The notes under the pieces were generated by a model that had not been told where the DNA came from, ran no database searches, and saw nothing but the letters and a program-made list of their open reading frames with translations. From NCBI GenBank assembly GCA_024196135.1, contig JAMQCK010000737.1, forward strand, positions 1 to 16,784: a stretch of 16,784 nucleotides of DNA, given 5' to 3'. This stretch comes from Pleurotus ostreatus/Saccharomyces cerevisiae fusant (lineage: Eukaryota > Opisthokonta). Shown piece after piece: positions 1 to 9,102 of the stretch (the first letter of the stretch is position 1; every line of letters starts with the position of its first letter). A program made the translations under genes and the position numbers.

Positions 1-208
1 CGCGCGCGGCGGGATGGCGGGAGCCAGGCGGCGCGCGCGACGCGTCGGGAGGGTGGGCGGCGGGATCACGTGATGCGAGGGCGGGATCGCGCGCGGCGAT
101 GAGCGCGGTGGTTGCGGGCACGACGACGACGACGACGAGGGTAGATGACGCGTCGGCAGTGGCCGAGGAGGCCCCGACGAGCCAGTAGTCACAGTAGATG
201 TTGTATCA

Positions 209-268
209 GCTCTGATGTATCAGAGCCAGTAGCTTACTGGCCAGTTCTTACTGGCAGCTGTTGCAACA
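209..268. repeat. Run of four adjacent short palindromes
   Basis: Four perfect or near-perfect inverted repeats follow one another almost without gaps: 209-226 (8-bp arms, GCTCTGAT/ATCAGAGC, 2-nt loop), 225-241 (7-bp arms, GCCAGTA/TACTGGC, 3-nt loop), 240-255 (6-bp arms, GCCAGT/ACTGGC, 4-nt loop) and 259-268 (TGTTGCAACA). A further CCAGTAG copy lies at 182-188, and a 10-bp direct repeat TGTTGTATCA flanks the block (199-208 and 292-301). Function unknown; it could be a remnant of a small foldback element or a set of protein-binding sites. Confidence 0.7.
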
Positions 269-1062
269 AGGAGCCTAGCAATCACTGGGTCTGTTGTATC
301 AATGATAGGGACTGGCCTCGTACGCTGTCAATGGAGAGTGTACGCGGAAGGGGGTACAAAGTGATGTGCGACTCATGGTGACCGCCCGAGAAGGTTAGAG
401 GTTCCTTTCAGCGTGCGCCGCAACAAAGAAGGGGTCAGCTAACTCTATCGCCCCCTTCCACGAGGGGATGCCTCTTCGACACGACGGCGGAGATCCTACG
501 CGGGGTAGCCGCCCCGAATGCGCATTTTTGTTCTTTCTGGGGGTGCGAATCTGGAGGAGGAGGGTGCGAGAAGCGGGAAAGGGTCTTTCTGACCTGCCAT
601 AAGGCATGCTCGGGTGGGTAAGGAGAAATGTTTATGGGGTCGGTCGGAAGGGGAGCATGTCCATCGAGTTGTGAGTATTGCTTTTGTTCTGCGAGGGCGC
701 GTTTGGTCGCACCACACAGGTAGGAGGGGTTGCATGGACCAATGTGTATCGATGCGGACAGTCCTTACATATCCTAATACCTTGAATATAACTCATTTGC
801 CTTTATTCCTCTTGAGAACCGCCGCCAACCTCAACAATTCTTCGATGACCTTGAGTTGGACACCGCGCGAGAGGCGTAGGTTCCTGCCATTATCTCACAT
901 CATATGCAAAAGCACAATCCGCCTTGGCAAGGGAGCGGAGTGGGAGAGGGGGAGGAGAGGGAGCGGCACGCACTTGATGAGCAGCAAAAAGCTTTGAGGA
1001 CACACTCTGACTCTCAGCCTGATGACGAAACAAATGGCATCTGAGGCGATCTAGATGGTGTA

Positions 1063-1087
1063 TACGAGACCCAGGGCAGGTCTCGTA
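1063..1087. repeat. 9-bp-arm hairpin before the DUF6589 gene
   Basis: TACGAGACC at 1063-1071 is perfectly complementary to GGTCTCGTA at 1079-1087, leaving a 7-nt loop. It ends 35 bp before the first usable ATG of the DUF6589-type gene. It could be a 5'-leader hairpin or an operator-like dyad, or it could be chance. Confidence 0.55.
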
Positions 1088-1122
1088 CATGCCCGAGGGC
1101 CACTTGACTAGTCGAGAGTGCG

Positions 1123-4038
1123 ATGCTCGAGGTGATCGCACACGTCGTCGAGCACGAGGCTGCAGCCATCACCAAGAGCGGCGCACTCCGCCCTCCTACA
1201 GAAGTCAACGAGGACTTCGTATTAGGCTTCAAGTTCACCAACCTTGTCAATCTCATCAACCCCCAATGCCCATCCATTGTCACGCTCCTGAGGCGTATTG
1301 TCCAGACGCCAAGGCAGACCGAAGAATGCTCGGAGGCGAAGCTTGAACACAAAGAATTTGTGAGTACTCTCCGCGCATGAGGGGCCAGATAATGTACTCA
1401 CAGACATTCCATAGATCACGTCTATGTACACGGCGCTTCTGCTAGGCGAACGAAGTCAGCACAACTCGTGGTTTCGACACGTCTTCGGACTTTACCTCTA
1501 CTCGGAGGGCGCTTCTCGCCAGCTCATTACGGTCTTAAATCACCTCGGCATTACGGTCAGCTATGTGACCCTCGCAGGAGGCGGAGCCCTACCTGCCCTT
1601 CCGGAGACGTCCGCAACGGAGAGGCATGAAGGAGAGAACGAACCTGCGGAGGATGAGGTCGACGATCCCACGCTTGCGGAAGATCATTCCCATCCCCGCG
1701 TTCATGAGCAAGGGGCGAGCGGTGGGAAGATGGGCACGCTGCAGAAGCTGTCCCTCGAGATGCGCAAGGTAGCGCGGAGGATGGCGAAGAAGAACAGCTT
1801 CTTGCTGGTATACGACAACATCAACATGATGTGGCGGGTTGCCGAGCAGATAGTAGGGCGTACCGGTGGGTTGAATGGACATCCGTGTGCGCTTTCGCTT
1901 ACTCATGAGCTACCGCATCGCAGACTCCATGCAAAACGGCACATGCGCGACGGCCCTTCCTCTATTCAATGCAAAGGCGGAAGACCTGCGAACATCAGCG
2001 TTAGAGAAGCGCTTTGACGAGGCGCGCGAGCTCCAGATTGAAGATCTGCTGCTCACCCCGCAGTACTATGCGCGGCTTCGCAAGCTTTTCGTCCACTGCG
2101 TCATGCGAATCATCGTGCGGCGCGGTGGCCAGGTGCTGCAGGCGAAGTTCGGGAGGAAGCTGAAGAGAACTGAGCCTCGGACGAACAGCAGGATTGCGCC
2201 ACATACCAGCAGTGTCCACCCCCTTCCCGCGCGTCCCATCAACGAGAACTCGAAGACCGGCAATGCCGACGTTATCCGAGAGTTCATGGAAGAGCTGGGG
2301 CAGCCCACCACGGCGACCGAGTTCGCGGACGAAGTGCGCTTGGTGGCTGGGGATCAGCTGTCCATGGCGCGCTTGAGGGAGGTGGGCGAAGTGAGAGCAG
2401 GGAACGAGGGCGGCGCGTCCAGCCTCCGCCACATCCTGTACACGCCAGGGCTATTCCATTATCGGATCAATGCTACGACGGCGCTGCTGCTTGCTTATCT
2501 AGGCAAGAAGAATCGAGATATCTCGAATCCAGCCTCGCTGCACGCGCACAATACCATCCTTCGACGCAAGCCCATCGTCGCGACCTCCCTTCCGTCTTTT
2601 CGAACGTCCGAGGACGTGATCAACGAGTCAAAGGACGCTCGCATCCTCGACTGTGCTCTGCGGGTATCCGGCAAGGTGTCTCTCGCGGAATACGTGACGG
2701 ATCCCGACTTGGACTGGGCAACTTTGAAAGGGCATGCAGAGGCGATAGTTGATCGCTATGCGGATGCGAGGGTAGCCGAGCGTCATCGCCGGGAGCGGGA
2801 ACGGGGGAACGAAGATGCTGGGGATCAGGTCTTTGAGAGCGCCGTCCTATTCCTTCGCGATGCGCTCTTGTTGCAGGAGTTCAAGGACGCCATCAAATCC
2901 GGCGACTCCGGTCGTGTTCTCACCGTCCTCGAGAGCTGGGTCTTCAGCTACCGAGGCTTAGGTCGTGTGCAGTACGCGAACGAGGTGCTGATTCTGCTTC
3001 ATAACTACAAGCTCGTGTGGCCTAAGAAAATTCGGTGAGCTTGAAGCGGTTTGCGCGATAAGCTGAAGCTGACTCTACCTTTTTCTTCAGGGATATCCTC
3101 TTGCAGAACTGGCTCGTCAACACCACGGGACGACCCAACGGGTTCCTCGAGGTGGATCGCTTGCAAGAGCACCTCAACTACTGGATTAAGGTAAGCACTC
3201 GCATCTGCCTTTCTCACCCTCATGAAAGCTGACCTAGCCATCCGCAGAACTATTTCCAGGCCCACGGAAGCAACGCGTCGTGGAACTGGTTGGGTATTGT
3301 CTCGCCGTGCGTGGTCATCCTGCGCTCCCTCTCGAACGAGATCAATAGCACGCTCGGCGCGAGACAGGGCAAGCGCCACGCCACGCCCGACCGCACCAAG
3401 GATATCGATGAACTGATGGCCAGCCTCGCGCGACACAAGGTCTACGAGTACTGCCCTGGCCGGCGTTTCGATGCTCACAACACGAGCCAAGTCGACGACG
3501 TTATAGCTGTCGGCCTGAACAAGCTCATGAAGGGCGGCGCGACATCACCTTTGGCTCACCACAACGCGTCCTTCAAAGCTCTTCAGGCCGCATACCGCAT
3601 CCCGCCCCTAGTTGGGACTTCCTCTAGCACTCGGGACGCAACATCTAACACCGCGGTCGAAGAGGCGCCTGCACGCGCAGCTCCCGGTACGTGGCTATGC
3701 TCCTCGCGTTTCCCTTGTGTATCTCATCAGTCGCTCTGTTAGCACCCGCTCCGGGCTCGCCCTCGCTCGCAACCGCGATTGACGAGGTGATGGACCAACC
3801 TCACATCAAGGTCCTTAATGAAGAAGACCTTTGGGCGGCCATGGAACGGGAAGCCCTCGCCGATTTTGCCGTCGATGAAGAGGACCCCTATGCGCCCGAT
3901 GTCGAATGGGCACCGGATGAAGACGACGACACAATGTCAAACAAAGATACTGAATTCGATGATTTCAGTGAGGACGAAGGGGGCGTTGGTGGCGTTGGGG
4001 ACGCGGAGGGCAGCGAGGACGAGGAGGATCCCTTCTAG
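1123..4038 (+). CDS. DUF6589-type protein, six exons, N-terminus probably incomplete
   Basis: The function is unknown; DUF6589 is a domain family expanded in basidiomycetes. Deduced exons are 1123-1359, 1415-1865, 1924-3034, 3091-3190, 3248-3686 and 3743-4038. All introns are GT-AG and 55-58 bp long, giving 877 aa with no internal stop. Family-type stretches are LLGERSQHNSWFRHVFGLYL (exon 2), LLVYDNINMMWRVAEQI (end of exon 2), QNGTCATALPLF (exon 3), VRLVAGDQLSMARL followed by AGNEGGASSL, and NWLVNTTGRPNGFLEVD to AHGSNASWNWL across exons 4-5. The C-terminal about 70 residues are strongly acidic (many DED/EDE clusters). The ATG at 1123 is preceded by an in-frame TGA at 1105-1107, yet relatives I remember are longer at this end, so an upstream exon may be missing or lost. 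An acceptor at 3730 instead of 3742 also keeps frame. The family call is from memory of its conserved motifs. Confidence 0.85.
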
Positions 4039-4206
4039 TAGGTATTCTCTCTGCTCTTTCGCTTTGCAATTTACCATTTATGTACATCTAATGACTCTAG
4101 TATACGTTCATATCATACTAAGTAGCCCGCGGGAAGCGTATTTTGGGTGCGTCAGTACTAGTTGGGTGCCGCGCGCGCACACCAGGCTCTCAACTTTCAG
4201 AGTTGT

Positions 4207-4226
4207 CCTGGGGTCCGGACCCCAGG
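4207..4226. repeat. 20-bp perfect palindrome
   Basis: CCTGGGGTCC is followed directly by its exact reverse complement, with no loop. A second small dyad, CAACT/AGTTG, lies just before it (about 4191-4205). The palindrome sits between the end of the DUF6589 gene and the P450 remnant. No gene explains it. Confidence 0.8.
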
Positions 4227-4256
4227 ATTGCGTCCCCTCTACGGAGTTGCCCAGTC

Positions 4257-4351
4257 CGCTCGCGAGCTCGCGGTCCGTTTTCAAATATCCCCCCTCCTTT
4301 GCCAAGTCCCCCCAACCGAGCCGAACCGCTCACGGACCGCAGCCGCGAGCG
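4257..4351. repeat. Imperfect inverted repeat at the P450 breakpoint
   Basis: The arm at 4257-4278 (beginning CGCTCGCG, ending GCGGTCCGT) pairs with 4332-4351 read on the other strand, with small gaps, around a loop of about 53 bp. The right arm ends six bases before the P450 homology starts. Either the inverted repeat belongs to a small insertion, or it marks the break that removed the upstream part of the P450 gene. Confidence 0.6.
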
Positions 4352-4356
4352 GGAAC

Positions 4357-4602
4357 AACTGGCTAGCGAGTCTATGCGTGGGGCGCCATTTCGCTGACGC
4401 GACGTTGTGGATCATCATGGCGACGATGCTAGCAAACCTCCAATTTGAGAAGGCCTTGGACGACGATGGGCAGCCGGTCACTCCTAAGGTGTCGCTGACA
4501 GCCGGGCTCACGAGGTAGGTGGATATCTGAGGCGCCTTGGAATCGTACTGATGATCGCGCAGTCATCCTGAATCCTTTCCCTATGTTTTGCGGCCGCGCT
4601 GA
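4357..4602 (+). pseudogene. Cytochrome P450 remnant, C-terminal heme end only
   Basis: The translation from about 4371 reads LCVGRHFADATLW, the end of a P450 heme loop with the heme-ligand cysteine at 4375-4377. It continues into the last helix (MATMLANLQFEKALDD, then GQPVTPK). A GT-AG intron (4515-4562, 48 bp) joins GLT to SHPESFPYVLRPR, the usual tail of basidiomycete P450s (HPEPF...I.PR), and a TGA follows at 4600-4602. Everything upstream is absent: the FGFGRR part of the heme loop, the ERR triad, the I-helix and the membrane anchor. The preceding codons (GNNWLAS) do not fit a P450. The fragment is too short to be catalytic. It is probably the right-hand end of a gene cut off by rearrangement, and the subfamily cannot be told. 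Confidence 0.8.
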
Positions 4603-5180
4603 CAGCGAATCTACTCTGATGGGTCGGTCTGTAATTAGTACGCCTCTGCTAATACTGCAGATTATTTAGATGAATGCGTATCTGTGAGTCACACCTCTCG
4701 CGCATTCGCATGACGCGGACAGCGGTTATATCGACTTCCGATGCACATGTGGCAGCGTCGACGAAGCAGGGAATTCACCAGCAAAGAAAGTGTCCATCCA
4801 AGAGTTCTTACATAATGTTGAGCTCGCGGGGATGGTGATGGCATGTTGACACATGTTGACATTCCGGCGAAGCCCGCTGCCCGTGTGACGGGACAAACAG
4901 TGACATTGTCCCGTGATTTCTCTCAAGTCTCACACCCATTTTGCGTCGTTTCCTTCTCCTGGACCTGTATGCTTTTCTGGACCGAGGCATTCGAGAAACT
5001 ACAGCTGGATGCTCGCTCGGTGCACTGGCTATCTCCTGGTCACTCCGCATAAGAAGATGCTCAGCCGACTGCGGACCGCAGGTCCAGGTCAAGTGCCCCG
5101 CACTGAATGCCTGTCACAGCCTTGTAGCTTTCCTGCCACCTAATCACCGACATCTCGTATCTCTCAAAGTACCCCCATCA
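4603..5180 (+). other. 5' flank of the DUF4238 gene, duplicated in the window
   Basis: There is no intact gene here. From about 4840 to 5080 the sequence is related to 15476-15715 read on the minus strand, including a 21-bp identical stretch (4885-4905 against 15659-15679) and the shared string TACAGCTGGA. Both copies can be translated as a short related peptide containing VTGQTVT and later QLD, but each is interrupted, so this may be a decayed exon or a shared leader. An open frame in 4731-4853 (through VSIQEFLHNVELAG) stops at TGA and was not recognised. Confidence 0.55.
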
Positions 5181-7499
5181 ATGTCTCGCAAGAAGTCGCA
5201 TAACAACGTATCCTCTGCGAAGGTTTCTGCGTCGAAGCCGGCGCGCGACCAGTACCATCATATCATTCCTCGCTTCATCCTCCGCAGATATCAGGTCGGG
5301 CCTGCCCTGTATGTATCGGTTACCCTTCTCCTGTTCTGACGCTCATGCCATCGCTCACCCAGTTCGAGTATCGAGCGAAAGAAAGCCCTCAAGCGCGACG
5401 GCTTCATACCAGAATATGTCCTCTTCTTCGACATCGCGACGAATACACTCGACACGCGTCTGATCGGCGAGGTGTACGGCGTCAAGAATTTCTACCGCGA
5501 CGTCAGCAACGCGGACGACGTCAACCACGTCGAGAAGAAGCTAGCAGAGCTCGAGCAGCGCGCGGCCACCTCCATCGCCGACATCCACAAGTCCATTCCC
5601 TCCGGCAAGTTCACCCTGACGCGGGCGGAACTGGAGAACCTGCGCAAGTTCCTCTTCGTGATGCACATCCGCAACGAGCAGTGCTCGAAGAACTACTTCA
5701 ACAAGGAGCTGAGCCCGGGCCTGGATAGGTTCGTAGAGACGTGGGGGAAGAAGCACGGCGCGCATACACCGATCGAGATGTGGGTCAGATTTCTCCAGTA
5801 TCTTTTGGAGACCCCCCACGGCCAGATACTCCTGGACGGCGGCGAGCTGAACTCGAAGGGGATTCCCGACGTCGAAACCCTATATGCGCACGAGAACCCC
5901 CATGCCGTTGCGTACGAGCAGCAGGCAAACTTGCACTATCTGGGAGTGTGGGAGGCTGCGAGCACCGACGAGTTCGTGCTCACCTCGTCGTCCTTCGGCC
6001 TCTGGGAAGGCTTCCTCATACCCGAACGGCAGTGCTACGTGCATCGCCTCTACATCCTGAGCCCCCGATTGGCCGTTGTCCTTCGAATGTGCCAGCTGCG
6101 TCCTGATTCGCTCGACCGCGCCTCAATCCGCTCTATGTGCAAGAGCGACCTCGTTGACTTGCCTTTGGAGCCTGCGGAATCAACGCATACGGGTCCTCTA
6201 CCGCAATTCACAGACGAAAATCATATGCGAGATTATCTGCGCTCAAAAGCGTTCTCCGACTATAAAATGTCTCCCGCCGGCCAACGGGATACCTACGCGT
6301 TCAAGTTCAATAAGCTCACATCTGGACAAACCTTGGCCGTGAATCGAACCATCCTCGAGAATACTCGGGCCAATGGATCGCTCACCTTCGCTTCCAAGAG
6401 TCTCATGGCGCGCACCCTTCGATTATACCTCCGCGGCGTGCGCCGCTGGGACGAGCACAGGGACAGCTACAAGGTGCTGCTTGACCAGCTGGTGCAGCGG
6501 CCTCGACATGGCCCGTGTCATTCCCTAGACGACGGACCTTTCCAGGACCTCGTGACCGTCATCCTTCAGGCCGACACGGACGTCTCAGCACGGCGGTCAT
6601 GGTATGCATGTGGCGCGGCAATCGCAGGAATGCCCCGCCTCGTGGGCGAGCAGGCTCCGAGCGACATGGCTTTCGCAGTCGACTACGGCGCATACGTCCT
6701 GTCCATCATCTTCCACCTCTACTCGAGCGCTCCCTCCAGAGAAGTGTACGCCAGCGATCTCATGCCCGTCGCTCGCCCGTTGGGGCTCACCTACGAGCAG
6801 TCCACGCGCCTCATGCACGCTGCTCGACCCCTGCTGCGCGCTGTGGTCCCCTCTTGCGCCTGCACTGCGAAGAGCACCGACGCGGACCGCGTGCTGGAGG
6901 CCGCTGTCATCGTGAGCGTCCTCGATGCCGCGGTCGCAGACCTGCGCCTGCGCTTATCTCTGCGTGAAAGGGCGCCTGCCCTCGCAGCGTACCTGCTTGT
7001 CCGCCCAGGATCGCGTCTGCCTCCTCACGATGAAGAGCGCATCAAGGAAAACCTCAGTGCCTTCCGCGCCAAAGCCGCCAATGGCCAGATCGTGTCGCGG
7101 AACTGGTATGAGCGCGCTCGTACCCTGCACACTTACCTCGTTGTCCTGGCGAGCTCTCAGCCAAGCAGTGCGTATCAGACCCGTCTCTCCCAGATCACCC
7201 GCCGACTGCAGAGCGTGTTGAAGGACCCACCTCCCGGGATCAGGCCTCCCCGCCATGTACGGCCGAAGGACAGGATAGATGATATCGAGGCCGAAGCTTT
7301 GCTGAGCTTTCTGTTCGCTCTTGCTGAGAGACTCGGCGTTCGGATGGACCAGCAAGACACGATTGTGAGGTTTCATAATGACGCGGCCCTATATGGCCTT
7401 CTAGACTGGATGGTAAAGAACAGATATGATTTCTTCGAGGACGGAGTGGAAACGCTACTATATGGTCGACCTGCCTCCGCCTTCGTCGACTATGATTGA
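5181..7499 (+). CDS. DUF4238 family protein, two exons, intact
   Basis: This is a fungal DUF4238 protein of 754 aa; the molecular function of the family is not established. Exons are 5181-5308 and 5363-7499. The intron (54 bp) starts GTATGT and ends CACCCAG with a CTGAC branch-like site. An earlier GTCGGG donor at 5295 fails on reading phase. The N-terminal signature YHHIIPRFILRRY lies at residues 25-37, followed by EYVLFFDIATNTLDTR (60-75) and IGEVYGVKNFYRD (77-89), the standard opening of the family. Further family-like blocks are LRKFLFVMHIRN (about 136-147) and TSSSFGLWEGFL (about 250-261). The start is the first ATG before the signature; an in-frame frame runs further upstream but is not family-like. 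The second half is long, largely alpha-helical and specific to fungal copies. The last about 105 codons recur in an inverted relic at 15121-15435. No signal peptide or membrane segment is visible. Confidence 0.9.
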
Positions 7500-7742
7500 T
7501 ACCATTCTCAATACATAGCGTATCGTACGGGCTGCCACCATGTATGTAACACATCGCACTTTACTGCCTGTTTGCGAGGACTGGCGGACACTGTAGTAAT
7601 ACAGCGACTTGGGCGACGCTCCGTTCGAGGGTAAAGGCTGATGAGTCCTATGTCCCGCACGCGACTCCACTCGGACCAACCAGGGAGAAGGAAGGGATGG
7701 AGTCTGGAGGCAGAGAATTCGGAATGCAATACGGCAGACTTA
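7500..7742. other. 3' flank of the DUF4238 gene
   Basis: Noncoding sequence between the DUF4238 stop codon and the MITE. No clear gene or terminator signal is seen. Similarity to the inverted DUF4238 relic fades shortly after the stop codon. Confidence 0.5.
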
Positions 7743-8201
7743 CAGCGTTTTCGGAAAACCTTGTCATCTGCAACTTTTTTCTGAGCGTCGTCCAAAAATC
7801 CTAAGAATAGAAAAACTCAAAGATAGATGCTCACTTCCTGCTTGAAGCGCGCCTTGAGGCTCGCGGGGCGGGGATGCCAAGCCCAACGTCGACGAGGGCA
7901 GGCAAGGACTCAGCTACTCTGTAGCCCTCATGGGATGGCCCATGGGCGGTCTCTGCACAGGACGACGCTCTGACGCTCGATTAGCGACTTTCCTGGTAGT
8001 CAGACGGCCTTCAATCGTCGTCAGCGACGACGGGAAGCCCGCCAGAGCTGCCTTGGGGACTCTGCTCACCGTCGAGGAAGTCAGCTTGGCGCTGCGCGCC
8101 AGCCAGGAACTTCGCAGCCGTTCCCACGAGTTTCGTGTTTTAGGTTTTTGGGATAGCGCATGAAAAAAGTTCGTCCATGACAAGGTTTTCCGAAAACGCT
8201 G
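7743..8201. mobile_element. MITE-like element, 459 bp, TA target duplication
   Basis: The two ends are perfect 25-bp inverted repeats (7743-7767 and 8177-8201, beginning CAGCGTTTTCGGAAAACC). The similarity continues imperfectly to about 60-70 bp, for example ACTTTTTTC then CCAAAAA...CCTAA on both sides. Each end is flanked by TA (7741-7742 and 8202-8203), as expected for a Tc1/mariner-type insertion. No transposase is encoded; the internal open frames are Arg-rich and overlap on both strands. Shorter matching pieces inside suggest that much of the element may fold back on itself. It lies between the DUF4238 gene and cytochrome c, with its right end 422 bp upstream of the cytochrome c ATG. A non-autonomous DNA transposon is the best reading; the superfamily is inferred only from the TA and the CAG-type ends. 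Confidence 0.78.
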
Positions 8202-8455
8202 TAGTGGATCGCAAGCGGTCTCGCAGCGGAATAGGCTGCTGTAGACGTTGGGGAACTGGGTGGGTAAGCTCTGCATTCTGCCCAAGTATCAAGTCCCGCT
8301 TGCTAGATGCCAGTCGCTGCGCCATGACAGTCTTTGAGGCGACGCCCATGGCAGACGGAGGCCCGTCACCAAGAGCTCAACAACGTCACCTGCGGGTACT
8401 TTCCAGGCCCCGCACGACATTGATCGCCGATCCGCTCCGGCAAATTGCGCGCCGC

Positions 8456-8462
8456 CCATTGG
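8456..8462 (-). promoter_or_regulatory. CCAAT box in the cytochrome c promoter
   Basis: CCATTGG on the plus strand, an inverted CCAAT, lies about 165 bp upstream of the cytochrome c ATG. CCAAT boxes bind the HAP/NF-Y complex, which controls respiratory genes including cytochrome c in other fungi. The position and gene fit that role; binding here is inferred. Confidence 0.5.
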
Positions 8463-8526
8463 CTGCCCGGCCTCGGACCAAGTCGGCAACCGCGGCGGAA
8501 TCTGCCGAGCGCGGGGACAAAACGAA

Positions 8527-8620
8527 GTTTTATAGGCGCGGTGACCTCAGTCTTTCTTGACCACAACTCCCTCCTCCCCTCCGTCGTCCTTCTTCACCCG
8601 CCTTACCCACTTCACGCCCC
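8527..8620 (+). promoter_or_regulatory. CYC1: Cytochrome c core promoter: TATA-like box and CT-rich leader
   Basis: A TATA-like stretch TTTTATAG (about 8528-8534) lies about 90 bp before the ATG. It is followed by a pyrimidine-rich tract (about 8565-8620), the arrangement common in strongly expressed fungal genes, in which transcription starts within or after the CT tract. Confidence 0.5.
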
Positions 8621-8623
8621 GCC

Positions 8624-9102
8624 ATGCCTTTCACTCCCGGTGACGCCTCCAAGGGTGCTTCCCTCTTCAAGACCCGCTGCGCGCAGTGCCACACTGTCGG
8701 CGCGGGCGAGCCCCACAAGGTCGGCCCCAACCTTCACGGGTGAGTTCCCCTCTTGGCGCGACTCGCTGTGGCGGTTGTTGACTCCGACTTTAGTGTCTTC
8801 GGTCGCAAGACCGGTCAGGCCGACGGCTACTCCTACACCTCTGCCAACGTGAACAAGGGCATTACCTGGGATGAGAACACTATGTTCGAGTACCTCGAGA
8901 ACCCGAAAAAGGTGCGTCTACCTGTATGGCCCCTCTGATTGTGCCTAACCCGCCTTCCTCAGTACATTCCGGGAACCAAGATGGCGTTCGCCGGCTTGAA
9001 GAAGGACAAGGACCGGGACAACCTTATCACCTGGCTCAAGGAGAACGTGCGTCTACCCGTCTTCCCCTTTACTTCCCTTGCTAACGATCGCGACAGTGCT
9101 AA
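8624..9102 (+). CDS. CYC1: Cytochrome c
   Basis: Mitochondrial cytochrome c, the soluble heme protein of the intermembrane space that carries electrons from complex III to cytochrome oxidase. Exons are 8624-8739, 8794-8911, 8963-9046 and 9097-9102, joined by GT-AG introns of 50-54 bp, giving 107 aa, the normal fungal length. The heme-attachment motif CAQCH is at residues 19-23, with axial His23. GPNLHGVFGRKTG (34-46) and [11 protein letters not shown] (79-89, axial Met85) are the diagnostic blocks. There is no cleaved presequence, as usual for this protein. The last exon carries only one codon (Cys107) and the stop. Reading through that donor instead would add about 40 non-family residues, so the splice is preferred. 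The gene converges on the phosphatase gene to its right; the MITE lies upstream. Confidence 0.97.

Larger units (their letters stand above)
1..1122. other. Gene-poor left flank, no recognised gene
   Basis: I recognise no protein or RNA gene in this 1.1 kb stretch. The first about 190 bases are very CG-rich. One plus-strand frame stays open from the window edge to a TAG at 186-188 and ends in a six-threonine run (ACG codons near 120-137), so it could be the tail of a gene lying to the left, but nothing identifies it. Short open frames between 395 and 1000 on both strands have low-complexity, Arg/Ser/Pro-rich translations and overlap one another, as chance frames do. The missing N-terminal exons of the next gene should lie here if it is complete, but I could not find them. 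The structured parts are listed separately. Confidence 0.5.

Noticed and set aside
614..997. 127-codon plus-strand open frame in the left flank
   Set aside because: Low-complexity translation with no family features, overlapping equally long frames on the other strand.
3687..3730. Shorter last intron of the DUF6589 gene (acceptor at 3730)
   Set aside because: It is in frame, but the 44-bp intron is shorter than the gene's other introns (55-58 bp); the acceptor at 3742 gives 56 bp. It is not excluded.
5295..5362. Alternative donor GTCGGG for the DUF4238 intron
   Set aside because: It breaks reading phase with exon 2; the GTATGT donor at 5309 keeps phase and gives the expected family sequence.
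7914..8285. Open frame inside and beyond the MITE, considered as a transposase
   Set aside because: It extends past the element's right end, has no DDE-type motifs, and the element is too small to encode a transposase.
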